Shown: one piece after another, positions 1 through 7,645 of the stretch
Numbering within the stretch: the stretch's first letter is position 1
Layout: each line of letters begins with the position of its first letter
Assembly (NCBI GenBank): GCA_903825575.1
Contig: CAIKAW010000020.1
Coordinates: 1-32,216, forward strand
DNA length: 32,216 nucleotides
Source of the DNA: an uncultured bacterium
GTDB lineage: Bacteria; Actinomycetota; Actinomycetes; S36-B12; CAIKAW01
Direction: 5' to 3'
The notes under the pieces: generated by a model
Seen by the model: the letters and a program-made list of their open reading frames with translations, nothing else
Told to the model about the DNA's origin: nothing
Database searches by the model: none
Position numbers and translations under genes: made by a program

Positions 1-105
1 AACCGGCCAGTAGGGCCGGGCGCAGGCCGGGCTGAATTCGAATCGGCACACGCCATAGTTACAAATTGCCGTGAGAGAACCCTGAGAAACCGCTAGCGGT
101 CTGGC
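1..105. other. Region downstream of purH with two small hairpins
   Basis: No gene is visible here. A 12-base perfect palindrome, ACCGCTAGCGGT (89-100), lies just past the purH stop and in the minus direction is followed by TTTCTC. A second inverted repeat, CCGGCC-N5-GGCCGG (3-19), lies near the window edge. Either could help end the purH transcript, but the stems are short and there is no clean T-run, so this is a weak terminator candidate only. Confidence 0.25.
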
Positions 106-1662
106 CTAGTGGAAGAAATGCCGGGCACCAGTGAAGTACATCGTGATGCCCGCTGCCTGGGCGGCCGAGATGACTTCGGAGTCGCGCATCGATCCGCCGG
201 GTTGAACCACGGCCGTAACCCCCGCCGCAATCAGCACCTCAAGCCCGTCGGCGAAAGGAAAGAAGGCATCCGAGGCGGCGACACTACCGAGGGCTCGTTC
301 AACTCCAGCTCGCGTCACCGCCAGCCGGGCCGAATCCACTCGATTCACCTGACCCATGCCAACGCCTACCGCAGCGCCTCCGCGGGCGAGCAAGATCGCA
401 TTGCTCTTCACCGACCGGCAGGCGCGCCAGGCAAATGCCAAGTCAGCAAGCACGGCTGCATTAGCGGGCAGCCCGGCTACCAGTTCCCAACTGGACACAT
501 CATCGCCGCGCGCACTGACCCGGTCCATCGTCTGCATGAGCAGTCCGCCACTGATCGGGCGCGCCTCCACCGAATCCCCGGCCGGGACAGCCTGGGCCTG
601 CAGCACACGAAGGTTAGGTTTGGTCGCGAAGACCGCAAGTGCGGCAGGTGTGTATCCAGGTGCCACAACAACTTCGGTAAATACTTCCGAGATCTGCGCG
701 GCAGTGGTTTCATCCACCTCACGGTTGGCAGCCACAACACCGCCGAAAGCGCTAACTGGGTCAGTGGCTAGCGCACGCCGATGCGCCTCGGCCAAGTCAG
801 CGCCTATTGCGATGCCGCAGGGATTGGCATGCTTGATGATGGCGACGGCAGGGTCAGCAAAATCACAGGCGGCACGACGAGCCGCGTCGGAGTCGATGTA
901 GTTGTTGTAAGACATCTCTTTGCCCTGCAACTGAACAGCGCCACCGAGTCCGCCGCCGCCGCCCGCTGGCACGTACAACGCTGCCGCCTGATGCGGATTC
1001 TCGCCATAGCGCAACTGATCCCGTCGCACCCAAGTGGCGCCAACCCACTTGGGGAACCCTTCAGCCCGAGGCGCAACGCTCGCGCCAAGCCAAGAGGCCA
1101 CCGTGACGTCGTAGTCGGCCGTGTGTACGAAGGCGTCGGCCGCTAACTGTTGGCGCTCGGCGAGAGTGAACCCACCCTGTGACAATGCCGCCACGATCGA
1201 TTCGTAGCGCACGGGCGATACCACCACGGCCACATTCGCGTGGTTCTTCGCGGCAGCGCGTACCATCGTTGGTCCGCCGATATCGATCTGCTCAACGCAT
1301 TCATCGGTCGTCGCGCCGGACGCCACCGTCTCGGCAAACGGATAGAGGTTCACAACGACTAGTTCGAAAGGCGCGATCCCTAAGCCACCAAGTTGATCAC
1401 GGTGAGAGTCCAAGCGAAGATCAGCAAGAATTCCCGCGTGCACCTTCGGATGCAACGTCTTGACCCGTCCATCTAGGCACTCAGGAAATCCGGTGAGATC
1501 AGAAACTTGGGTGACGGGGACACCTGCCGCCGAAATGTGCGCAGCCGTGGATCCGGTAGAGACAATCTCCACTCCGGCCTGGTTCAGAGCGGTTGCCAAC
1601 TCAACCAAACCGGTCTTGTCGTAGACCGAGACCAAGGCACGCCTAATCTGAATCTGCGTCAC
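106..1662 (-). CDS. purH: Bifunctional AICAR formyltransferase / IMP cyclohydrolase
   Basis: PurH catalyses the last two steps of de novo IMP synthesis: it formylates AICAR with 10-formyl-THF, then closes the ring to IMP. At 518 aa it has the usual full length. The N-terminal cyclohydrolase (MGS-like) domain shows [12 protein letters not shown] at residues 66-77 and NLYPF at 105-109. The transformylase part has RYGENPHQ at 218-225 and the catalytic K277-H278 pair in IIKHANPCG. The GTG start overlaps the purN stop by four bases (GTGA), which indicates translational coupling, and an AGGTGAG-like ribosome site lies inside the end of purN. The order purN-purH is typical of actinobacteria. No defect is seen. 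Confidence 0.97.
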   Translation of the reverse strand: MTQIQIRRALVSVYDKTGLVELATALNQAGVEIVSTGSTAAHISAAGVPVTQVSDLTGFPECLDGRVKTLHPKVHAGILADLRLDSHRDQLGGLGIAPFELVVVNLYPFAETVASGATTDECVEQIDIGGPTMVRAAAKNHANVAVVVSPVRYESIVAALSQGGFTLAERQQLAADAFVHTADYDVTVASWLGASVAPRAEGFPKWVGATWVRRDQLRYGENPHQAAALYVPAGGGGGLGGAVQLQGKEMSYNNYIDSDAARRAACDFADPAVAIIKHANPCGIAIGADLAEAHRRALATDPVSAFGGVVAANREVDETTAAQISEVFTEVVVAPGYTPAALAVFATKPNLRVLQAQAVPAGDSVEARPISGGLLMQTMDRVSARGDDVSSWELVAGLPANAAVLADLAFAWRACRSVKSNAILLARGGAAVGVGMGQVNRVDSARLAVTRAGVERALGSVAASDAFFPFADGLEVLIAAGVTAVVQPGGSMRDSEVISAAQAAGITMYFTGARHFFH

Positions 1663-2285
1663 GGGACGCTCACCTTTCGTTCGTCAATCGTCCAACCGAA
1701 GCTAGCTAATCTGGCCACCTGCTCAACCAGAAGTGCGCGCTCGGCTTGCTTGATGCGTTCGTGCAGCGATGGTTCGTCATCATCTAGGTGCACCGCCACG
1801 GGAACTTGCGACAAGATTGGACCGTCGTCTACCCCGGCGCCAACGAAGATCAGCGAAGCCCCGGTGACTGCGACGCCATATGCCAAGGCATCCGCCACCG
1901 CGTTGGCTCCCGGAAACGCAGGCAACAGCGCCGGGTGCGAATTGATCGTGCGACCACCGAACCGCGCAAGGAACTGCGACCCAACTAGACGCATGAATCC
2001 GGCCAATACCACTAGGTCGGGTTCGTACTCGGCCACCTTCTCCGCTAGGGCAGCGTCCCATTGAATGCGAGTCGGGAACTCCCCCGGTGCGACCACGAAT
2101 TGCTGCACGCCCGCACTTTTCGCCCGCGCCAACGCCTGGGCCAACGCCGTGTCCGAACCAACTGCAACAACTTCGGCCGGATAGTTCGAATTCACGGCGT
2201 CCAAGAGCGCCTGCAATAGCGTGCCAGACCCAGACGCCAGTACAACTACTCGCGCTGGCGCAACCGGTCGAGCGACGAAGGACAA
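1659..2285 (-). CDS. purN: Phosphoribosylglycinamide formyltransferase (GART)
   Basis: PurN transfers a formyl group from 10-formyl-THF to GAR in purine synthesis. The N-terminal [15 protein letters not shown] stretch is the family's substrate-binding start. The catalytic triad is visible as N115 and H117 (INSHPALLP) and D153 (VDDGP), matching E. coli N106/H108/D144. I chose the TTG at 2285 (208 aa, normal length): AGGGGAG lies five bases upstream of it, it leaves only about ten residues before the first beta strand, and a longer reading from GTG at 2360 would have to start inside a perfect 15-bp hairpin. There is no ATG or GTG near the expected N-terminus. It is coupled to purH by a 4-base overlap. 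Confidence 0.94.
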   Translation of the reverse strand: MSFVARPVAPARVVVLASGSGTLLQALLDAVNSNYPAEVVAVGSDTALAQALARAKSAGVQQFVVAPGEFPTRIQWDAALAEKVAEYEPDLVVLAGFMRLVGSQFLARFGGRTINSHPALLPAFPGANAVADALAYGVAVTGASLIFVGAGVDDGPILSQVPVAVHLDDDEPSLHERIKQAERALLVEQVARLASFGWTIDERKVSVP

Positions 2286-2320
2286 CGGCTCCCCTGAGTT
2301 CGGTGGGAAGCCCGAGTCTA
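2286..2320 (-). promoter_or_regulatory. Candidate purN-purH promoter -10 and ribosome site
   Basis: Between the hairpin at 2327-2360 and purN, the minus strand carries TAGACT (plus coordinates 2315-2320), a good actinobacterial TANNNT -10 box. It would start transcripts near 2308 and leave a leader of about 23 nt with AGGGGAG before the TTG start. The -35 position falls in the hairpin and does not match TTGACA. The assignment rests on the -10 and the layout only. Confidence 0.35.
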
Positions 2321-2326
2321 ACGAGA

Positions 2327-2360
2327 GTGGGAGGGCGGTGGTTGCCCACCGCCCTCCCAC
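2327..2360 (-). terminator. Perfect 15-bp hairpin after the first RDD gene
   Basis: GTGGGAGGGCGGTGG (2327-2341) and its exact reverse complement (2346-2360) enclose the 4-base loop TTGC. The hairpin begins 15 bases past the stop of the RDD gene and sits just ahead of purN. There is no U-tract on either strand, as is common for actinobacterial terminators. It most likely separates RDD transcription from purN-purH. An attenuator for purN-purH is the alternative. Confidence 0.75.
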
Positions 2361-2375
2361 GAAAACTGCGCTTGC

Positions 2376-3038
2376 TTAACTCTTGGGCTTAGCCACAACC
2401 ACGGTTCCGACGATCTTGTCGGCGAATGTTTGCCGCTTTGCGTCCCAGATCGGCCACAGATATCCGATCAGGCAAAACCCGTCCAAAATGTGTGCCAATA
2501 GCCGGGCGAACTGCATGCCCGCGCCCAGTGGAGCCATCGTGGACTCCTTCAGACACTGAGTCCCCACGACCTGCTTGCCAATCGACTGACCAGTCTTGCC
2601 TTGGCGCAGCACTATGTTCCAAATCGTCACAGCGACGCCGATTAACCAGAAGAGCCAGTAGATGACGCCGCCGCCAGTGGTCGAAACCATCCCGCTTGGG
2701 GCAATCACGGCCCGAGGTCCGTCGATGACTGAACCAATTCCGAAGAAGACACCGGAGACGACACCGTCGACTAAGTACGAGACAACCCGCAGGCCCCAAT
2801 TCGTGTACGCCGAGGACGGCATTCCCATTGTCGGAAACCCGACTGAAGGCATGTTCCCGTACTGCGGAGCTCCGTATTGAGCGGCAGGGAAGGCTGGCGG
2901 TGGGGGCGGATACGCCGCGGGAGGCGGCGGGTAAGCCGCAGCCGGCGGTGGTGGTGGTGGCATGGATCCCGGCGGCGGCATGGCTCCGGGCGGCGGCATC
3001 TCACCCGGTGTAGGCACTTCCGGCGTCTGGTCGGACAT
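2376..3038 (-). CDS. RDD-family membrane protein with proline-rich N-terminus (first of two)
   Basis: This is a 220 aa protein. Residues 1-65 are a soluble, low-complexity Pro/Gly/Met/Ala tail (P-rich runs and MPPPG repeats). It is followed by an RDD domain: R and D in LRVVSYLVDG, two or three hydrophobic helices (one near FFGIGSVIDG, one in IYWLFWLIGVAVTIW), and the late D in the IWDAKRQTFADKIVGT segment. RDD domains are multi-pass membrane modules, and some act in ion transport, but no function can be assigned here. The ATG start has AAGGAGG upstream. It is preceded by another RDD gene 53 bases away on the same strand, and by the DUF6350 gene, so the three probably form one membrane-protein unit. 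From memory, Mycobacterium has a Pro-rich membrane protein at this place. Confidence 0.85.
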   Translation of the reverse strand: MSDQTPEVPTPGEMPPPGAMPPPGSMPPPPPPAAAYPPPPAAYPPPPPAFPAAQYGAPQYGNMPSVGFPTMGMPSSAYTNWGLRVVSYLVDGVVSGVFFGIGSVIDGPRAVIAPSGMVSTTGGGVIYWLFWLIGVAVTIWNIVLRQGKTGQSIGKQVVGTQCLKESTMAPLGAGMQFARLLAHILDGFCLIGYLWPIWDAKRQTFADKIVGTVVVAKPKS

Positions 3039-3091
3039 TTCCCCTCCTTCGGCTCAGGTGAGCCAGATCAGCGGCAGCCGCCGCGCTCGCG

Positions 3092-3757
3092 TCATCCGAC
3101 TTGGATGACGAGGTCCTTCGCTACCTTGTCGTGCCAGCCTTGCATTCGTTTGTCGGCGTCCCATAAGAACGACAGGTACACAACAAGTTGGAGCACGCTG
3201 CACACCATGTTCGCGGCAGTCGGAATTAGCCAGCGAAGAAAAGACGGGCCCCAACCAATCACCTGACCAGTTTGCTCGTTGACGATCTTGATGTGCAAGA
3301 GCAGTTTTCCAGGGGTACCGCCCTTAATCGCAACAAAGGCCACCTCGTACAACACTCCGAAAATGATCAAAGCGCCAATCGCAGCAAGCACAAACAACCC
3401 GCTGAGCCCGGCGAAGAAGCCGCTATATGAATCGTTTCCATTAGAACTTGCCGCTCCCATTCCAAAAAGCGGTACGAGAGCCATCAGAAACAACGCCCCG
3501 ACGACAACGACCATGATGATCGAATCGATCAGCCGAGCACCGAACCGTTGACCTGCGGTGGCTAGTCGCACCCAACCAAGACCCGGCACGAACACCTGAC
3601 CAGGTGGGGCGGCGTGCACTGGAGGAGCAGGCAGCGCCGGAAACCCTGCGGACGGGTAACTGGGGGTGGGGGCGCCATAGTTCATACCGCCATAAGAGCC
3701 CCCGTATGGCGGCGGAACGGGTGGGAAGGGCGCCGGCTGATCGGGCGAATCGCTCAC
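3092..3757 (-). CDS. RDD-family membrane protein with Pro/Tyr/Gly-rich N-terminus (second of two)
   Basis: This is a 221 aa protein with the same design as its downstream neighbour. A disordered N-terminal tail of about 60 residues (PPYGGSYGG-type repeats) precedes the RDD domain. The domain has R and D in FGARLIDS, hydrophobic helices in IIMVVVVGALFLMALVPL and GLFVLAAIGALIIFGVLY, a GGTPGKLLL signature, and the final D in WDADKRMQGWHDKVAKD. The start is GTG with AGGAG six bases upstream. An ATG two bases earlier is in another frame and stops at once. The tandem arrangement suggests a duplication or a heteromeric pair. No substrate or function can be named from sequence. Confidence 0.85.
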   Translation of the reverse strand: MSDSPDQPAPFPPVPPPYGGSYGGMNYGAPTPSYPSAGFPALPAPPVHAAPPGQVFVPGLGWVRLATAGQRFGARLIDSIIMVVVVGALFLMALVPLFGMGAASSNGNDSYSGFFAGLSGLFVLAAIGALIIFGVLYEVAFVAIKGGTPGKLLLHIKIVNEQTGQVIGWGPSFLRWLIPTAANMVCSVLQLVVYLSFLWDADKRMQGWHDKVAKDLVIQVG

Positions 3758-3810
3758 ATCGGTCTCCTAGTTACTGCAAAGCATGTCAGTTCGATTCGCT
3801 AGCTACCCGC

Positions 3811-4992
3811 TCAACGAGCGAAATGGCGCTCAACGAATGAAGCCAAGGCACCCAGTCCGAGGCCAATCAGGACGAGTCCTGCCGTAGCGGCTCCCACTGC
3901 AACCCCATCGGGGCCCATTTGCGCGAGCCGCCCAGCCCCTAGAGAGCCCGCAGACTCGGAGGTAAGGGCTGCCACGGCGATTCCGACGACCGCAGCAACG
4001 GCAAGGCTGTCGGCCAACAACTTGGCCAAATCGCTAATGCCCGCAGACCGGCGGCGCCACGCTACGAGCACTCCGCCGGCTATCGGAAATGCCAGCAGTA
4101 GTGGTGCCCAAGCGGATTGGTGCGCGGGAATTGCGGCCAGCAACGGGAAGTTTGGCAAGGCTCCAACGACATGGCCCAAGGGCGAAACTAAAGTGCCCGA
4201 GCCGACCATGAATCCCGGGCCCGCGAAGTAGGCGACCAGCCAGAGCAACGCGTCGGGCAGGTAGGCCAAGCCCAGCAGCACAAGCAACAACCCGCCCGCC
4301 CCTTGCGCACCTAGGGCCCGGGTAGCCGCAATCACTTGGGCAGCGTGGGTAGCCAAGACAATCGATATGACAGCCGCTGCCGAACCAAACAGGAAGACGA
4401 GAATCACTGCGCTTTCGTGCAGTAGCGGACGTACTGCGCCGGGGATCCGTTGTATCAATTGCGGCCACAATCCGGCGGCCCGCAGCACGCCGAAGCCGAC
4501 CGCAATGATGGCTACAAAGAATGCACCCGCAAAGCCCTGTGCCGGAGCGGCAGCGCCAACCTGAGTTCGAGTTACTCCGGCTAGCAACGCAGCTAGCGCG
4601 CCATAGGCGACTGCGATTCCAACAGCTAGCAGCGCGCCGGGTCCTAGTTCGTTCACACCCGTAGCGCCGGCAGCCCAACGGCCAATCCGGTATCCAAGGA
4701 CTCCCGGTAGCGCTACTAGACCTAGGGGCAAGAGTGAAACTGCACCGATGGGCAGTTGTACCGGAACATGCTGACAGGCAAGCCAAACCTGTGCGGCCGC
4801 CCGCAACGCCTGAGAAGTGCTGGTGCCCAGATGTGTGCTTGTGGCCCAGCCAATCAATACAACCGTCCCGACCAGCGTGATTCCCAGCAGGAAATACCAG
4901 CCCGCCGCCAGCAAGACTGCCGCTGGGACCGAGTGCTCTGCGGGCTCAGGAACCGCGGCAAGCCTGCGGCGAGTCCCAGAAACCTGTGTCAT
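3811..4992 (-). CDS. DUF6350 / PerM-like polytopic membrane protein
   Basis: This 393 aa protein is almost entirely hydrophobic after about 25 residues, with roughly nine or ten predicted membrane helices rich in Ala, Leu, Gly and Val. No enzymatic motif is visible. Its place between sucD and purN is the place of Rv0955 (perM) in M. tuberculosis, a DUF6350 protein reported to support cell division under stress. I infer orthology from synteny and topology. I chose the ATG at 4992. The open frame runs on to 5178 but would overlap the end of sucD, and its extra 62 residues are Arg/Cys/Trp-rich and look non-coding. The short inverted repeat CGCTC-N3-GAGCG at its stop (3809-3821) is a weak terminator candidate. 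Confidence 0.82.
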   Translation of the reverse strand: MTQVSGTRRRLAAVPEPAEHSVPAAVLLAAGWYFLLGITLVGTVVLIGWATSTHLGTSTSQALRAAAQVWLACQHVPVQLPIGAVSLLPLGLVALPGVLGYRIGRWAAGATGVNELGPGALLAVGIAVAYGALAALLAGVTRTQVGAAAPAQGFAGAFFVAIIAVGFGVLRAAGLWPQLIQRIPGAVRPLLHESAVILVFLFGSAAAVISIVLATHAAQVIAATRALGAQGAGGLLLVLLGLAYLPDALLWLVAYFAGPGFMVGSGTLVSPLGHVVGALPNFPLLAAIPAHQSAWAPLLLAFPIAGGVLVAWRRRSAGISDLAKLLADSLAVAAVVGIAVAALTSESAGSLGAGRLAQMGPDGVAVGAATAGLVLIGLGLGALASFVERHFAR

Positions 4993-5044
4993 GTTCCTAG
5001 ATTCGCAGTCGGAGGTGCGCCGCGGCGGCGCGCCACGCCCAGCG

Positions 5045-5914
5045 TCAGCCGCCCACCAGTTCGCGCAGCAGCGCCGCAGTAGCACTTGGGGTGCGTCCAA
5101 CTCTGACTCCAGCTGCTTCGAGGGCTTCGGCCTTGGCCGCCGCCGTGCCGCTTGAGCCCGAGACGATTGCACCCGCATGGCCCATGGTCTTGCCTTCTGG
5201 CGCCGTGAAACCCGCTACGTAGCCCACGACTGGTTTGCTGACATTGGCAGCGATGAAAGCGGCGGCGCGTTCCTCGGCATCGCCACCGATCTCGCCGATC
5301 ATCACAATCGCCTGGGTATCTGGATCGGCTTCAAACGCCGCTAGCGCATCGATGTGGGTGGTGCCGATGATGGGGTCTCCGCCAATCCCGATCGCCGTCG
5401 TAAAACCGATATCGCGAAGTTCATACATCATCTGGTAGGTCAGAGTCCCGGACTTTGACACCAGTCCGATCCGCCCGGGCTTGGCAATGTCGGCGGGAAT
5501 GATGCCGGCGTTGGACTGTCCAGGGCTGATGATTCCCGGGCAGTTAGGTCCGATGATTCGGGTGGTGCCGGCGTTCACCGCATACTGGAAGAACGCTGCT
5601 GTGTCGTGGATCGGAATTCCTTCGGTAATCACGACACACAAAGGCATAGCTGCATCGACTGCTTCCAGGACCGCTGCCTTGGCGAATCTTGGTGGCACGA
5701 AGACGACCGAGACGTTGGCTCCGGTTGCTTCCATTGCATCGCCTACTGAGTCGAAGATCGGAATCCCATCGACATCGAGACCGGCTTTGCCCGGTGTGAC
5801 ACCGGCGACAACCTTTGAGCCGGCAGCAACCATCAGACGAGTGTGTTTGGTACCTTCCGAACCCGTCATTCCTTGCACCAGCAGGCGGCTATCAGAATTC
5901 AGGAAGATCGACAT
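5045..5914 (-). CDS. sucD: Succinyl-CoA ligase, alpha subunit
   Basis: SucD is the CoA-binding, phosphohistidine-carrying subunit of succinyl-CoA synthetase (succinyl-CoA + NDP + Pi to succinate + NTP + CoA). At 289 aa it is normal in length. It has the N-terminal CoA-binding Rossmann domain ([14 protein letters not shown]), the [11 protein letters not shown] loop near residue 122, and the active-site H246 in GHAGAI, the same number as in the E. coli enzyme. The ATG start has GAGGAA upstream. It follows sucC by 12 bases and is clearly co-transcribed with it. Confidence 0.97.
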   Translation of the reverse strand: MSIFLNSDSRLLVQGMTGSEGTKHTRLMVAAGSKVVAGVTPGKAGLDVDGIPIFDSVGDAMEATGANVSVVFVPPRFAKAAVLEAVDAAMPLCVVITEGIPIHDTAAFFQYAVNAGTTRIIGPNCPGIISPGQSNAGIIPADIAKPGRIGLVSKSGTLTYQMMYELRDIGFTTAIGIGGDPIIGTTHIDALAAFEADPDTQAIVMIGEIGGDAEERAAAFIAANVSKPVVGYVAGFTAPEGKTMGHAGAIVSGSSGTAAAKAEALEAAGVRVGRTPSATAALLRELVGG

Positions 5915-5926
5915 GTGGTCAGTTCC

Positions 5927-7105
5927 TCACTTCGCCTGCGACGCAAGCTCGGCGACTCGCCGGGCTGCACTATCCATCGTGTCTGCCATTTCAACAATCG
6001 AAAGTCCGCTTTCAGCGAGGATGCGACGGCCTTCAACCGCATTGTTGCCATCGATGCGGGCCACGATTGGCTTAGTCACTGGCTCACCACGTTCGGCCAG
6101 CATCGCGATTGCCTGAACAATCCCATCGGCCACCGCGTCACAAGATGTGATGCCACCGAAAACGTTGACCAGCACTGCCTTGACCTCAGGATCATTAAGG
6201 ACGATGTCTAGCCCGTTGGCCATGACCTGCGCCGACGCTCCACCACCAATGTCCAAGAAGTTCGCCGGGCGAACACCACCGAATTCCTCACCGGCGTAAG
6301 CAACAACATCCAAGGTGCTCATCACTAGTCCGGCACCGTTGCCGATGATCCCGACCTCGCCGGAAAGCTTGACGTAGTTCAGGTCCAACTCCTTCGCGCG
6401 AAGTTCAATCGCGTCAGTCTCATCGCGGTCTAAGAAGTCGGCGTGCGACGCGTGGCGGTAGTTCGCGTTGTCATCAAGTGAGACCTTGCCGTCGAGGGCG
6501 ACAATTCGACCATCAGGGGTGCGAACCAAAGGATTGACCTCGACAAGTGTCGCGTCCTCTTGCACTAACACTTGCCACAGTTGCTGGAGCACCAACTCGA
6601 TCTGGTCGCGCACTTCAACCGGGAAGTTCGCGGCAGCGGCAATCTCCGCCGCTTTCGCCGCACTCACGCCCTCGAGCGCGTCGACTTGGATCCGGGCCAA
6701 AGCTTCGGGCTTGGTGGCCGCGACTTCCTCAATGTCCATGCCGCCTTCAAAACTGGCCATGGCAAGGAAAGTGCGGTTCGCCCGGTCGAGCAGGAACGAG
6801 ACGTAGTACTCCTCGGCAATGTCCGAAGCTTCGGTTACCAAGACTCGGCGCACAATGTGACCCTTGATGTCCAAGCCAAGAATTGCCTCAGCTTTGGCGA
6901 AAGCATCATCGGGATCGGTGGCTAGCTTCACACCGCCTGCTTTGCCCCGGCCACCAGCCTTTACTTGGGCTTTCACAACAACCGCAGTACCAATCTTGCG
7001 GGCGGCCTGACGGGCCAACTCAGGGGTAGTGCATACCTCACCGGCGATAACCGGGACCCCATGCTTACCGAATAGGTGCTTTGCCTGGTACTCGTAGAGA
7101 TCCAC
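5927..7105 (-). CDS. sucC: Succinyl-CoA ligase, beta subunit
   Basis: SucC is the ATP-grasp, nucleotide-binding subunit of succinyl-CoA synthetase. The protein begins in the usual way with [18 protein letters not shown] and has the Gly-rich [12 protein letters not shown] nucleotide-binding segment near residues 45-60. Near the C-terminus it has the [16 protein letters not shown] loop that meets the phosphohistidine of SucD. I prefer the GTG at 7105 (392 aa) to the TTG five codons upstream. It puts Met exactly where the family starts and has GGTGGG before it, while the TTG has no ribosome site. It is the first gene of sucC-sucD and follows the B12-subunit gene by 81 bases. Confidence 0.96.
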   Translation of the reverse strand: MDLYEYQAKHLFGKHGVPVIAGEVCTTPELARQAARKIGTAVVVKAQVKAGGRGKAGGVKLATDPDDAFAKAEAILGLDIKGHIVRRVLVTEASDIAEEYYVSFLLDRANRTFLAMASFEGGMDIEEVAATKPEALARIQVDALEGVSAAKAAEIAAAANFPVEVRDQIELVLQQLWQVLVQEDATLVEVNPLVRTPDGRIVALDGKVSLDDNANYRHASHADFLDRDETDAIELRAKELDLNYVKLSGEVGIIGNGAGLVMSTLDVVAYAGEEFGGVRPANFLDIGGGASAQVMANGLDIVLNDPEVKAVLVNVFGGITSCDAVADGIVQAIAMLAERGEPVTKPIVARIDGNNAVEGRRILAESGLSIVEMADTMDSAARRVAELASQAK

Positions 7106-7186
7106 TGACCCACCATCCAAGCGAACTTCGACCGATGCGGTCAGCCTAGTTGGCGCGCTGTTTGCTTTGCCGTGTGGGTGTGGCGC

Positions 7187-7588
7187 TCAGCCGCGTGGCA
7201 CCACGGTCGCCGTTACCCAGTCACAGATGTCCTGCATTCGCGCACCGGGATGAAAGATCTTGGCCACGCCAACGGCTGTGAGTTGCGCCACATCAGCTTC
7301 TGGGACGATCCCGCCACCGAACACAAGTACATCGTTTGCACCCTGTTCGTGGAGTAGGCGCATTACTTCCGGGAACAACGTCAGGTGCGCCCCAGACAGA
7401 ATCGAAAGACCAATGACATCGGCGTCCTCTTGGATCGCGGTGGCAACAATCTGCTCTGGCGTCTGGTGCAGGCCGGTGTAGATGACCTCGAAGCCGGCAT
7501 CGCGCAAGGCACGCGCCACGACCTTGGCTCCGCGGTCATGTCCATCAAGGCCAGGCTTGGCGACGACGATTCGGATCGGACGACTCAT
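7187..7588 (-). CDS. Stand-alone B12-binding domain protein, methylmalonyl-CoA mutase C-domain type
   Basis: This 133 aa protein corresponds to just the cobalamin-binding C-terminal domain of acyl-CoA mutases. It has the DxHxxG motif D15-G-H17-D-R-G20, whose His is the lower cobalt ligand, then SGAH and [11 protein letters not shown], and ends with a [10 protein letters not shown] segment typical of methylmalonyl-CoA mutase. No TIM-barrel catalytic domain is present, so it presumably pairs with a separate catalytic subunit encoded elsewhere. The ATG at 7588 has GGAGG five bases upstream; the TTG directly before it is less likely. It lies between pcrA and sucC on the same strand, and mutase product succinyl-CoA is the substrate of SucCD. 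Confidence 0.9.
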   Translation of the reverse strand: MSRPIRIVVAKPGLDGHDRGAKVVARALRDAGFEVIYTGLHQTPEQIVATAIQEDADVIGLSILSGAHLTLFPEVMRLLHEQGANDVLVFGGGIVPEADVAQLTAVGVAKIFHPGARMQDICDWVTATVVPRG

Positions 7589-7645
7589 CAATACCTCCGA
7601 CGTCAGGGTACCGAGTGGGCCTCACCTTCGCTGCAACGCCCGCGG

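Noticed and set aside
2886-3000. Possible tandem repeat or CRISPR-like G/C repeats at the start of the first RDD gene
   Set aside because: The repetition follows Pro and Gly codons of a low-complexity protein tail. There are no spacers and no uniform repeat unit.
4034-4786. Second minus-strand open frame (250 codons) inside the DUF6350 gene
   Set aside because: It is out of frame with the hydrophobic reading, and its Arg/Cys/Ser-rich product is typical of a shifted high-GC frame.
4993-5178. N-terminal extension of the DUF6350 gene to 5178
   Set aside because: It overlaps the last 134 bases of sucD, and the extra residues are Arg/Cys/Trp-rich. The ATG at 4992 begins a normal soluble lead before the first membrane helix.
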